This document shows positions 8,931-17,057 of a stretch of DNA of 32,394 nt, piece after piece. The number at the start of each line of letters is the position of its first letter. Within the stretch, counting starts at the first letter, position 1. The translations under genes and the position numbers were made by a program. Under the pieces are notes generated by a model, which worked only from the letters and a program-made list of their open reading frames with translations, searched no databases and had not been told where the DNA came from. Source of the DNA: a bacterium (lineage in GTDB: Bacteria > Bdellovibrionota > UBA1018). Location of the stretch: NCBI GenBank assembly GCA_019751945.1, contig JAIEMT010000035.1:1-32394 (forward strand). The letters are read 5' to 3'.

Positions 8931-10715
8931 TCATCTTATTATGGTCGGATAGACATTGAGTCGATTCGCCTGATCCAGCGCTTCTTGCTCGCTGCCCTTG
9001 AAGACCGTGAATTGCCACTGATAGTGGCGAAGTTTGGGATTCCGAACTTCAAAGCTAATCCAGGGCTTCTTCTTATTGATCCGAGCAGCAATGTGAGCGT
9101 TTGAAGTGTTTTTGATGACGTAGAAATCATTTCCCAAACCAATCAAACCATTGCTCAAGGGCAACCACATGTCTTTGAACGTGAACTGATTGAACGCATA
9201 AGTCTTGAGTTCGTCTTCGAGCAGAGCCGGTGAATAGATCACTTTGTCTTCGTAGCGCTCAAAGGCCACTTTCAAAATATTCATATTGTAAAAGGGGATG
9301 CGAGGAACCACGGGCCAAAAATCGACGGTGACCTCCCACAGATTCTCGCCCAACTGTTTCCAAGCCACACGCTGGTGGGCCCCTCCGCCCAGATGAAAGC
9401 CGACTGGTCCTCGCTCGATTTTCTTTCCTTCGTTTGTAGAAACATCGGCAGAGGGGAGCTCCGTCACTACTCCCGTTTTCGTATCGATTCTAAGAGCGGC
9501 ACTGCCCCAAAGTTTTTTCACCTCATCAATCAGAGCTTGCGAACGCTGCTCGACCTGATCGCTCTGTTCTAAGCTGGTTTTCACTTCAATGGGAAAGGGA
9601 AACCCGAGTCCCGTAGAATCGGAAACTTCGGCCATCAATTGGAGGCGCCAGAGATCCCGAATTCGCGCATCGAAATCGGCGGCCATTTCCGATCCACGGC
9701 GACGGACTTCATTCACCACCGTTTCAGCCGCCAAGAGCCAGTTTCGGGAGGCATAGTTCCGGCTGCGAACCTTGTCGTCGTCTTCTGAAAAAGGATTTCG
9801 ATTGTCGCCCATCCAGAGCCAGACGTTGTCGGTAAAATCACTTCGCATTTTGTCTAAAATGGGACCAGCGGCAAGCCCTGTGGCCCCCTTCGCCTTCAAT
9901 GTCGAAAGATACTCGCCGATGGTCGCGATCTGGTGATTGGTTTCCCAATTTGTCATCGTTGTTTCGAGACGGTCGAGGCTCTTCTGACTCTTTCTAAAAA
10001 GGGCATCCCACCCGATGTGATAAAAATAGGGATTGTTCAACTTCCCCGTCCCGGCAAGTTCAGCATCGCCTACAAAAACCCAGGCGGGGCTTTCCCCGTT
10101 GCCGTGAACCATCACAACGTCGAGTCCTTCGTAGCTATAAAAGGGGGCCGGGCCTTCCTGACGAAATTGATCCCACCCGTGCATGATCACCGCAGCCGTT
10201 CTGCCGTGTTTTTTCATCAGACGGGCCACTCCCTCACCGAACTCGTCTTCTTGCAAAAAAACGACTGGGGAGAGCGCGAGATCGTGTTTCTTAAAAACCT
10301 CATCGTTGATCGCGAGCGACTTTTCTTCATCGACTCGGGGATATGCCAGAACGATCTGATCGGAATAATGGCAGCTCACCAATTCAATCTGTCCTCGGTC
10401 CACTAAGGTCTTCAGTTTCGCCAAAACTGCGGGATACCGCTCGGCCAAGACCTCGACCATGTAGCCCTGCATTTCAAACGTGGTCTTCCAGTTCGGGTGT
10501 TTGGCGTAGAGATCCAGAATCGGTTCAAAGGATTCGATGACGATTCCATTCTCGGTCCGAGTGCTTCCGGAAACGTATTGGATATTCCAGTGATACAGGC
10601 TCAGCGCAAACTCGTTCGCTCGCGTGGCCATGAACCGCTCAGCCGAAAAAGCCGAGGCGCTGGAAATAAAAATAAGAAACGAAAGAAGCCCCACCAACCC
10701 TTTTGATCCACCCAT
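8931..10715 (-). CDS. Secreted glycoside hydrolase-like protein (GH57/GH38 superfamily fold)
   Basis: The 594-residue protein has a signal peptide (GLVGLLSFLIFISSASAFSA). Its N-terminal half resembles the beta/alpha-barrel of the GH57/GH38 and deacetylase group: a histidine in the first strand (SLYHWNIQYV), the phrase GQIELVSCHYSDQIVLAYPR, and a carboxylate-rich LQEDEFGEGVARL where these families place a catalytic acid. The C-terminal half is beta-rich, as in carbohydrate-acting enzymes with an accessory domain. The exact family and substrate cannot be told from sequence alone. It would act in the periplasm or outside the cell. Palindromic repeat elements lie just beyond both ends: element A touches its stop codon and element B lies 70 bases before its start. 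Confidence 0.6.
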   Translation of the reverse strand: MGGSKGLVGLLSFLIFISSASAFSAERFMATRANEFALSLYHWNIQYVSGSTRTENGIVIESFEPILDLYAKHPNWKTTFEMQGYMVEVLAERYPAVLAKLKTLVDRGQIELVSCHYSDQIVLAYPRVDEEKSLAINDEVFKKHDLALSPVVFLQEDEFGEGVARLMKKHGRTAAVIMHGWDQFRQEGPAPFYSYEGLDVVMVHGNGESPAWVFVGDAELAGTGKLNNPYFYHIGWDALFRKSQKSLDRLETTMTNWETNHQIATIGEYLSTLKAKGATGLAAGPILDKMRSDFTDNVWLWMGDNRNPFSEDDDKVRSRNYASRNWLLAAETVVNEVRRRGSEMAADFDARIRDLWRLQLMAEVSDSTGLGFPFPIEVKTSLEQSDQVEQRSQALIDEVKKLWGSAALRIDTKTGVVTELPSADVSTNEGKKIERGPVGFHLGGGAHQRVAWKQLGENLWEVTVDFWPVVPRIPFYNMNILKVAFERYEDKVIYSPALLEDELKTYAFNQFTFKDMWLPLSNGLIGLGNDFYVIKNTSNAHIAARINKKKPWISFEVRNPKLRHYQWQFTVFKGSEQEALDQANRLNVYPTIIR

Positions 10716-10784
10716 AGATCCGGGGCATTAGTGCAAAGGGTTGAACTGCGATAGAGGGGGAATGCAGGAATTAGTACAAAAGTG

Positions 10785-10850
10785 ACAGGAACCGTATCGG
10801 TATCGGTTTCAGTACAAGTACGTGTTCCGTTTACCGAACCTGTAGCCGCC
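10785..10850. repeat. Palindromic repeat element, shorter gene-less copy (element B)
   Basis: This belongs to the same family as the elements at 8826-8930 and 23473-23876. Bases 10825-10848 match the reverse complement of 8845-8868 at 23 of 24 positions, and 10791-10810 carries the GTATCG/GGTATCGG hexamer pattern seen beside the S23 gene. The two halves form an imperfect hairpin. It lies between two minus-strand genes, 16 bases after the stop of the coiled-coil gene at 10867. Confidence 0.7.
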
Positions 10851-10866
10851 TAAGTTTAGTGACATC

Positions 10867-11415
10867 CTAAGATTTTGAGAGAAATTGTTCGACGCGTTCC
10901 TGGCGCTGCCAAACAGCTTGGAGACCTTCCAAGACGATTCGATTGTTAGAGTTTTGTTCCTCTAATAAGGTATGCATTCGAAACAGTTCGGACTTGAACT
11001 CCTCGAATCTCGACTCCGCTGTGAGATTCATAGACTGCATCTCCAATTTCAATTCATTCCAGCGAGAGTCACTTTTCGAACTCAAAGACCGGATGTCTGA
11101 CTTCAGTTCATTCCAGCGAGTGTCGCTTTTTGAGCTCAGAGAGCCAATTTCTAATTTCAATTCGTTAAAGCGAATGTCACTTTTTGAACTGAGAGAGCCA
11201 ATTTCTACTTTCAATTCATTAAAGCGAGAATCACTTTTTGAACTGAGATAGCGGATTTCTACTTTCAATTCATTAAAGCGAGAATCACTTTTTGAACTGA
11301 GAGAGCGGACCTCTGACTTGAGTTCATTTCGAACCAACCAAAGCATCTTTCGAGTGGCAGGCTGATCTCCGCTTTTGGCCGAAGGGATGCGGATAGCGGT
11401 AGTCTTTCTCTTCAT
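10867..11415 (-). CDS. Repeat-containing coiled-coil protein (long paralogue)
   Basis: The 182-residue protein shares its first 37 and last 40 or so residues with the 100-residue protein at 7915-8217. The middle (residues 39-128) is five copies of an 18-residue unit of the form LSSKSDSRFNELKVEIRS, followed by a decayed sixth copy. Eighteen residues equal one heptad plus one hendecad, which suits a long, nearly straight coiled coil. There is no signal peptide or membrane helix, so it is probably cytoplasmic; a structural or length-measuring role is possible, but no function is known. AAGGAG precedes the ATG. The gene follows actF within 41 bases on the same strand and may share its transcript. 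Confidence 0.75.
   Translation of the reverse strand: MKRKTTAIRIPSAKSGDQPATRKMLWLVRNELKSEVRSLSSKSDSRFNELKVEIRYLSSKSDSRFNELKVEIGSLSSKSDIRFNELKLEIGSLSSKSDTRWNELKSDIRSLSSKSDSRWNELKLEMQSMNLTAESRFEEFKSELFRMHTLLEEQNSNNRIVLEGLQAVWQRQERVEQFLSKS
11032..11301 (-). repeat. Tandem 54-base repeat, five copies, inside a coding region
   Basis: Five in-frame 54-base units encode residues 39-128 of the coiled-coil protein. The two copies nearest the 5' end of the gene are almost identical over more than 40 bases, while the others differ more. This suggests recent growth by slippage or unequal recombination. The short paralogue at 7915 has no such array, so copy number in this family clearly varies. Confidence 0.85.
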
Positions 11416-11456
11416 AAAAGCTCCTTTTAGCTGAGCCCCCTCAGCAAGAAGCGGTC
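11416..11456 (-). promoter_or_regulatory. Conserved mRNA leader with alternative hairpins (copy B)
   Basis: Between the actF stop and the coiled-coil gene lies a version of the 7864-7914 leader. A perfect 6-base stem (GCTGAG/CTCAGC, 11430-11445) has a 4-base loop. The GCTC in its 3' half can instead pair with the GAGC that contains the ribosome binding site, and AAAAG/CTTTT can also enclose it. Sequence differs from copy A at the paired positions but pairing potential is kept. Confidence 0.45.
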
Positions 11457-12650
11457 CTACTGATGATGGTGGAAAACCGATTCCGCGAGCTTGGGATCTC
11501 CCATCGCCACCACATTGTTCTTGGATAAGAACCGAGCGACAGCCAAACCAAAGAGTCCCAGGAAGCCCAAGGTCAGACCGATTTCAATCAAGCCGATTTT
11601 GGGTCCGTCTTTGTAGAATTCCGGTTGAACGATCCACAGCATGTCGATCCATTGAGCAATCAGCATGAAAACGCCAACGCCCACGAGAACTTTCTGATCG
11701 CGCTTCGCATCGCGGGGCATCAGTACAAAAAACGGCACCGCGAATTTTCCGACCAGCAGAAACACCGAAACGTAGAACCAAGCGCCGTGTAAGCGATGAA
11801 TGAAGTATCCGGTTTCTTCAGGCAAGTTCGCGTACCAAATCAACATGAACTGAGAGAAGCCGATGTAAGCCCAGAATACCGTGAAGGCGAACATGAATTT
11901 TCCAAGGTCGTGCAGGTGATTGTCGTTCACGATGCCTTCTAACGAACCCTTGCGCTTCAAATAGATAGTGAGCAAGCAAGTAGCCGCCAAGGTGGAATAG
12001 AAAAGGCCCGCGAAACAATACACACCGAACATCGTGCTGAACCAGTGTGGATCGAGCGACATCAACAAATCAAAAGCAGCCATCGTGAAAGTCACGCCGA
12101 AAGTGATCAAAAACAGCGGCGACATCGACCGATTCTTCGCCGTGAATTTATAATCCGGATTCGCATCCTGAGCGACGGAGTTGCCGATCATCTTCTTGGT
12201 GAAGAAAATCCAAAGTCCGAAGGCCACCACGTTGCGAATCATGAAGAACGGCACGTTGAGGTAAGAAGCCTTACCGGAAAGAATCGGATCGTCCTTCACA
12301 TGCGAAGCATGAGTCCACACGTAGAGATCATGCATTCCAAAATAGAGAATAATGAACGCCACAAGAGCGATGGGCAAATAGGCCGTGAACGATTCGCTCA
12401 CACGGCGAACCGGAGCGCTCCACATCGCGCCCGTGAGCCATTGCACGGACGCAAAGAAAATTCCGCCCAATGCTAGACTCAGAAAGTAAAAGTGATTTTG
12501 GACGAAGCTCGACCACATGCGCTTTGAGTCCATCATGAAGCCGCCCACGAAGGCTGCGATTCCAAGCACCACAAAAAGTCCCAGCAGCATCTTCAACTGG
12601 CTGGAAATCTGAAACGGACCGGGATTTTTAATGGCTGTTGCGTTGTGCAT
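11457..12650 (-). CDS. actF: Alternative complex III subunit ActF (NrfD-like membrane subunit)
   Basis: The 397-residue protein has about ten membrane helices and is one of the two NrfD-like quinol-interacting subunits of alternative complex III. Family patterns include QNHFYFLSLALGGIFFASVQ near residue 50, WLTGAMWSAPVRRV, MSLDPHWFSTMFGVYCFAG near 210 and ANLPEETGYFIHRLHGAWF near 275. It is ActF rather than ActC because of these motifs and its place last in the operon. Its start overlaps the actE end by 23 bases. Since no ActC is encoded next to ActB, ActF may be the only NrfD-like subunit made from this operon. Confidence 0.92.
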   Translation of the reverse strand: MHNATAIKNPGPFQISSQLKMLLGLFVVLGIAAFVGGFMMDSKRMWSSFVQNHFYFLSLALGGIFFASVQWLTGAMWSAPVRRVSESFTAYLPIALVAFIILYFGMHDLYVWTHASHVKDDPILSGKASYLNVPFFMIRNVVAFGLWIFFTKKMIGNSVAQDANPDYKFTAKNRSMSPLFLITFGVTFTMAAFDLLMSLDPHWFSTMFGVYCFAGLFYSTLAATCLLTIYLKRKGSLEGIVNDNHLHDLGKFMFAFTVFWAYIGFSQFMLIWYANLPEETGYFIHRLHGAWFYVSVFLLVGKFAVPFFVLMPRDAKRDQKVLVGVGVFMLIAQWIDMLWIVQPEFYKDGPKIGLIEIGLTLGFLGLFGLAVARFLSKNNVVAMGDPKLAESVFHHHQ

Positions 12651-13191
12651 ATTCTTTTACATCCTCTGAATTAGGATTCTTCGAACGCTGCAAAGCTCGA
12701 ATGTAGTGAACGATCGCCCATCGATCAGCAGCCGAAACTTGGGAAGCGTAGCTGGGCATGAGATTCTGTCCCATCGACATCACGTGATAAATATTACCAT
12801 CCGGCCAAGTGCGTACTTTGTCCGATTGCAACGACGGCGGACGGGGGAACTTCGGAACGATGTGACCGTCCCCTTCCCCGTTCGGACCGTGGCAGACAAT
12901 GCAGTAGACATTGTACTTAGCTTGACCGCGCGCCAAAATCGAACTCGTGCGCTTGAACGGATTCTTCAACTCTTTACCTGCGCGAGCGGGATCATTTGGA
13001 AACGGATAGGGCACGAATTCGCGGGGAATAGTGCCAGCCACCGGCATGCGCATCGACCCTTCTTTTTGCGCTTTGAAAGCCGGGCTCCAAACCATGTCCG
13101 GCATGTACATGAAATTGGGCTGCTTATGCTCGGAACAACCCGAGATCAAAACCAAAGCCGCCGCTACCGTAAACACGTGCTTGAACGTCAT
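12628..13191 (-). CDS. actE: Alternative complex III subunit ActE (monoheme cytochrome c lipoprotein)
   Basis: The 187-residue protein starts with a lipoprotein signal peptide whose lipobox reads LISGC (Cys at 20), so it should be anchored to a membrane by lipid. One heme motif, CIVCHGPNGEGDG, lies near residue 97, and a likely axial methionine is in NLMPSYASQV. In known alternative complex III this subunit passes electrons from ActA/ActB to the oxidase. It starts 1 base after the actD stop and overlaps actF by 23 bases. The C-terminal part resembles the first cytochrome domain of the subunit IV fusion at 669-1793 (DRWAIVHYI against DRWAVAHYV), as expected for related class I cytochromes. Confidence 0.92.
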   Translation of the reverse strand: MTFKHVFTVAAALVLISGCSEHKQPNFMYMPDMVWSPAFKAQKEGSMRMPVAGTIPREFVPYPFPNDPARAGKELKNPFKRTSSILARGQAKYNVYCIVCHGPNGEGDGHIVPKFPRPPSLQSDKVRTWPDGNIYHVMSMGQNLMPSYASQVSAADRWAIVHYIRALQRSKNPNSEDVKEYAQRNSH

Positions 13192-13192
13192 C

Positions 13193-13822
13193 TTAAAACC
13201 ATCCTTCGTTGTAGACAGTTTTGATGTCTGTTGCGCCCAAGCCCTTTAAGAAACTCGTTGCGCTTGAAACTTCGAAAGCGGTGCCCGTGTCGACAACTTT
13301 CTTCTTCACAGGAGTAACGCCGTCAAAATATTCGTCGTCGTCACTGGCCTGACCAAATCCCGGAGGTGCTTCAATCATCAGCGCAAACTTGTCGCGGGTG
13401 ATGCCCGGATCAAAAGCCTTCTTCTTAATATTCGGAAGTCCGTTCAAGAAGAACATGGCGCCAACAGTGGATAGCCCTGCGAGAAGAACCGTCAACTCAA
13501 AGGTCACCGGAATAAACGCCGGCCAAGAGTTGAAGGGCTTACCACCGACGTTCAACGGCCAATTGATAGCAGAGGTCCAATACTGAAACCCGAAGCCGAT
13601 GCAACCACCGGTCAAACCTGCCAAGAAAGTCACATACGGAAGCGGTGAGCGCTTCAAGCCCTGAGCTTTTTCCAATCCGTGGATCGGAAAAGGACTGTAG
13701 GCATCGAAGTGCTTGTACTTCGCTTCGCGAGTTTTCTGAGTCGCTTTGAGCAGCGTCTCCGGAGAACTAAAGAACCCCACCACTCCGGCGAGTTCTGGTC
13801 CTTTGGATTCAGCGTGTGACAT
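13193..13822 (-). CDS. actD: Alternative complex III subunit ActD (DUF3341)
   Basis: This 209-residue protein matches the DUF3341 family: an N-terminal soluble part (GVVGFFSSPETLLKATQKTR, with YKHFDAYSPFPIHGL), then two membrane helices (about 64-83 and 103-127), then a soluble tail. It is a small membrane subunit of alternative complex III with no cofactor. The ATG overlaps the end of actB by 14 bases. In the usual gene order actC stands between actB and actD, so this overlap shows that actC is absent from the operon rather than simply unrecognised. The tail ends in NEGWF without obvious motifs. Confidence 0.92.
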   Translation of the reverse strand: MSHAESKGPELAGVVGFFSSPETLLKATQKTREAKYKHFDAYSPFPIHGLEKAQGLKRSPLPYVTFLAGLTGGCIGFGFQYWTSAINWPLNVGGKPFNSWPAFIPVTFELTVLLAGLSTVGAMFFLNGLPNIKKKAFDPGITRDKFALMIEAPPGFGQASDDDEYFDGVTPVKKKVVDTGTAFEVSSATSFLKGLGATDIKTVYNEGWF

Positions 13823-16800
13823 GACCCGAGGTCTCCTTCTGCGCTAGATGTTCGCCCTCACCGCCCTCTTTGTTGCGCACCTTCGTGAGGTAAGACACGG
13901 ACGGTTTGACGTTTAAGACTTCGAGAACGCGATACGTGCGTTCGTCTTCGCGGAGATGCGATACTCGGCTCTCCGGATTGTTGATGTCGCCGAAAACAAT
14001 CGCGTCGGTCGGACAAGTCTGCTGACAAGCAGTCTTGATATCCGAATCCTTCACGCGATCGCCAGCATCCTTCACGCGCTCCTTCGCGTCGCGAATTCTT
14101 TGAACGCAGAACGAGCACTTCTCCATGATCCCGCGAGTACGGACCGTGACATCCGGATTCCAAGCCAGATTCATGTTTCCAGCAAAAGCCTTCCAATGAT
14201 CGAAGAAGTTGAAGCGACGAACTTTATACGGACAGTTGTTCTGACAGTAACGAGTACCAACGCAACGATTGTAAACTTGTTCGTTTAACCCTTCCGGGCT
14301 GTGAACGGTGGCCAAAACCGGACAAACGGTTTCACACGGAGCGTTCTCACAATGCTGACAGAGCATCGGCTGAAACACGACATCCGGACGTTCCGAATTC
14401 CCCGAATAGTAGCGATCGATACGAATCCAGTGCATCTCGCGGCTGACGCGAACGTTCTTGCGTCCGACGACCGGCACGTTGTTCTCCGCCTGGCAAGCTA
14501 CGACGCAAGCGCCGCAACCCGTGCAGGAGTTGAGATCGATGCTCATCCCCCAGCGATAGCCCTTGTACTCATGCTTAGTCCAAATGGTGGGAACGGTTTC
14601 CATTCGCAGTTCCGGCTCGGTCTCATTGTGAGCGGCCGGATTTTTCTTAAACGTTGCGAGTGTAATGTCGTTCACAACCGGACGACCTTCCGTCGCATTA
14701 TGCCACTGAGTGGTTGCGATCTTGAAGAACTTCCCAGTCTTGGTCACCTTCACGGGAGTGCCAGAAGAAACCAGGCGACCGTTCACGACTTTCAAGAATG
14801 GGAAAACATCCCAGCCCGCTTCTTTCGCGACATTCCCGGCCTTCTTGCGACCGTATCCAATCGCAGCGCTGACCACACCCGCATGCAAACCGGGTTGAAT
14901 GTTAACGGGGAGTTCGACACTTACGCCATCCGCACTGACGGTGACCACGTCATCTTGGCCAATGCCCATTTTCTTGGCAGTGGCGGGACCCATGTTCAAA
15001 TAATTGTCCCAGGTCGCGGTCGAAACCGGATCGGGCATCTCTTGGAGCCAGGGATTGTTTGCGCTACGGCCATCGCCCATCGAAATCTTGGGGTAGAGGG
15101 CTAAGGTCAAACCAGAATCGGCATCCGCCTTGTAAGCGGGAACCTTGCTGAAGCAAGCTGCGCGGAACGAGCGAGGAGAAGCCTTCGAGTGGGTCAATCC
15201 CTTTGCACGAGCCAGATTCACCACGCCTTCGCGAAGTGCGCCTTCCCAGAACAAATCAAAGTTGGTGGCCGAACCGACTTCTCGATGCACTTCGTGCCAA
15301 GTCGCCTTGAGGTAGTCGTACCATTTATTAGAAGTATCCGGAGCCTTGGCAATCGTGGCTGCTAAGCCGCTTGCAGGCAATTTGGCAGCGCGAATCCAGG
15401 TCAGCAAAGAATCTTGCAATGAACGAGTCGAATGCAACGGTGCAATCACTGGCTGCTGCAAGCTGTAAACGTTTTTGCGAATGCGACCATCGCCCCAGTT
15501 TTCAAGGAAGTGATGATCGGCCAAGATATAATCCGCGTGCCAAGCCGTTTCATCGTCTTTATCTGAGAGAACCACGATGAACGGAACCTTCGACAAAGCC
15601 TCTTCGAAGCCCACCGCTTTACCCAAGGTGTAACCGGGATTCGTATGATGAACGATGAGGACTTCGACTTCGCCGGCCTTCATGTCTTTAATGAGCTTCG
15701 CCATTCCAGCAAAGCCAGCCGACGGGCGAATCACGGGAGCCAATGTGCCATCTACCGTGTTGCCTTCATTGTCTAAGATCGTATTCAAGAAGTTCGTTGC
15801 GATTTGGAGCGAGAGAGCGTTCGCCGTGCGCGAAGCTAAGCCGCCTGCAACCACCAAACTCTTCCCACGCTTTTCAGCCAACTCTTTTCCGAGTTGTTTA
15901 ATGGCGGCGGTCGCTGCAGAAGAAATTGCCGGATCTTTCCAGATTTCTTGCGCCACCGTTTCGGTCTTGTAACCTTGAACGATCGAAGTAATTTGAGAAT
16001 TGCCTGCGTACGAAGAAAACTTGCGAACCATCAGCAACTCGTAAGCAATGGCCATGGCGATCTTCAGTTCATCGCCGGGGCGAACCGGAAAGCGTTCGTC
16101 CGAGCTTGCACCCGTAATGGTGAAGTTCGGTTCAAACGTCACGAGCTTCGAGAGCTTGGCGCTAGATGCCTTCTTGCTATCGAGCTTTCTATTCTTCGCC
16201 CATTGAGCTGCGTGCTCAACGGGCGAAGTCCAGGTCCCCAAAAAATCTGCGCCTAAAGAAACAATTAATTCTGCTTTTGAGAAATCATAAGTCGGCAAAA
16301 CAGCGGTGCCATAGGCTTCTTCGCTGGCTTCGACGATGTCTTCCCAGTTCAACGGTTCGTATTCCACGTGTTCGCCGGCGCGGAAGCTGCCCGTGAATTC
16401 CTTCAACAAGCGGCGGGTCGACTCGCCATGAACAGCGCCGGTCAAGACGCGAACCTTGCTGGCCTTCTGAAGTTTGCCCGCAATTGCAGCGTCGGCCTCT
16501 GACCAAGCCACGGCCTTGCGAGAACCGTCTTGGCGATTTCCAGCCAGCGGTTCCTTCAAACGATCCACATCGTAAAGATCCAAAACCGCTGCTTGAGTGC
16601 GAGCGTGGAGCTTGCCCGAGTTCACCGGATGGTCGGGGTTTCCTTCCATCTTAATCGGACGACCTTCGCGGTTCTTCACCAACAGACCCAAACCCGTGTC
16701 CGGATCGGTGGAGGCGTACCAGTTCGGAACGCCTGGAATAATTTCTTCCGGCTTCACGACATAAGGAATGATTTTATGAACAGGACGGCGAGCGCACGAA

Positions 16801-17048
16801 AGCGAGGCCATAGCCATGCTGGCGCCCATGATAGTCAAGAAGTCCCGACGAGCAATGCCCTTCGTATCGAGTTTCTCGATCATTTCTAAAGTTTCGATCG
16901 GCTTGTCGTGGAATTCTTGCGAACGACGCTCTTGAATTTCGGGATTCGACCAGTAGCTCGCTTCTAATTCTTCGGGGCCGATCCAATGCCGAGGCGGTAT
17001 AAAGGTTGTTTCGGTATTCGTGCTTGGTTGCTTATCCATACTCTCCAT
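13809..17048 (-). CDS. actB: Alternative complex III subunit ActB (molybdopterin-fold plus Fe-S protein)
   Basis: The 1079-residue protein carries a Tat-type leader inside its first 90 residues (ARRDFLTIMG) followed by LSCARR, so a lipid-modified cysteine is possible after export. The main part resembles the molybdopterin oxidoreductase fold, which in this family binds no molybdenum cofactor. The C-terminal part (about 840-1045) is a four-cluster ferredoxin domain: CTGCGACVVACQAENNVP, CQHCENAPCETVCP, CVGTRYCQNNCPYKVRRF and CSFCVQRI with CQQTCPTDA. It passes electrons from quinol to the hemes of ActA and ActE. Starts at 17048 and 17039 are both possible, as each has a purine-rich site upstream. 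ActA ends 9 bases before, and actD overlaps by 14 bases. Confidence 0.95.
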   Translation of the reverse strand: MESMDKQPSTNTETTFIPPRHWIGPEELEASYWSNPEIQERRSQEFHDKPIETLEMIEKLDTKGIARRDFLTIMGASMAMASLSCARRPVHKIIPYVVKPEEIIPGVPNWYASTDPDTGLGLLVKNREGRPIKMEGNPDHPVNSGKLHARTQAAVLDLYDVDRLKEPLAGNRQDGSRKAVAWSEADAAIAGKLQKASKVRVLTGAVHGESTRRLLKEFTGSFRAGEHVEYEPLNWEDIVEASEEAYGTAVLPTYDFSKAELIVSLGADFLGTWTSPVEHAAQWAKNRKLDSKKASSAKLSKLVTFEPNFTITGASSDERFPVRPGDELKIAMAIAYELLMVRKFSSYAGNSQITSIVQGYKTETVAQEIWKDPAISSAATAAIKQLGKELAEKRGKSLVVAGGLASRTANALSLQIATNFLNTILDNEGNTVDGTLAPVIRPSAGFAGMAKLIKDMKAGEVEVLIVHHTNPGYTLGKAVGFEEALSKVPFIVVLSDKDDETAWHADYILADHHFLENWGDGRIRKNVYSLQQPVIAPLHSTRSLQDSLLTWIRAAKLPASGLAATIAKAPDTSNKWYDYLKATWHEVHREVGSATNFDLFWEGALREGVVNLARAKGLTHSKASPRSFRAACFSKVPAYKADADSGLTLALYPKISMGDGRSANNPWLQEMPDPVSTATWDNYLNMGPATAKKMGIGQDDVVTVSADGVSVELPVNIQPGLHAGVVSAAIGYGRKKAGNVAKEAGWDVFPFLKVVNGRLVSSGTPVKVTKTGKFFKIATTQWHNATEGRPVVNDITLATFKKNPAAHNETEPELRMETVPTIWTKHEYKGYRWGMSIDLNSCTGCGACVVACQAENNVPVVGRKNVRVSREMHWIRIDRYYSGNSERPDVVFQPMLCQHCENAPCETVCPVLATVHSPEGLNEQVYNRCVGTRYCQNNCPYKVRRFNFFDHWKAFAGNMNLAWNPDVTVRTRGIMEKCSFCVQRIRDAKERVKDAGDRVKDSDIKTACQQTCPTDAIVFGDINNPESRVSHLREDERTYRVLEVLNVKPSVSYLTKVRNKEGGEGEHLAQKETSGHVTR

Positions 17049-17057
17049 CCCTAAACC

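Noticed and set aside
14301..15104. Plus-strand ORF of 267 codons antisense to actB
   Set aside because: ActB is certain here; the antisense product has no recognisable motif and no ribosome binding site.
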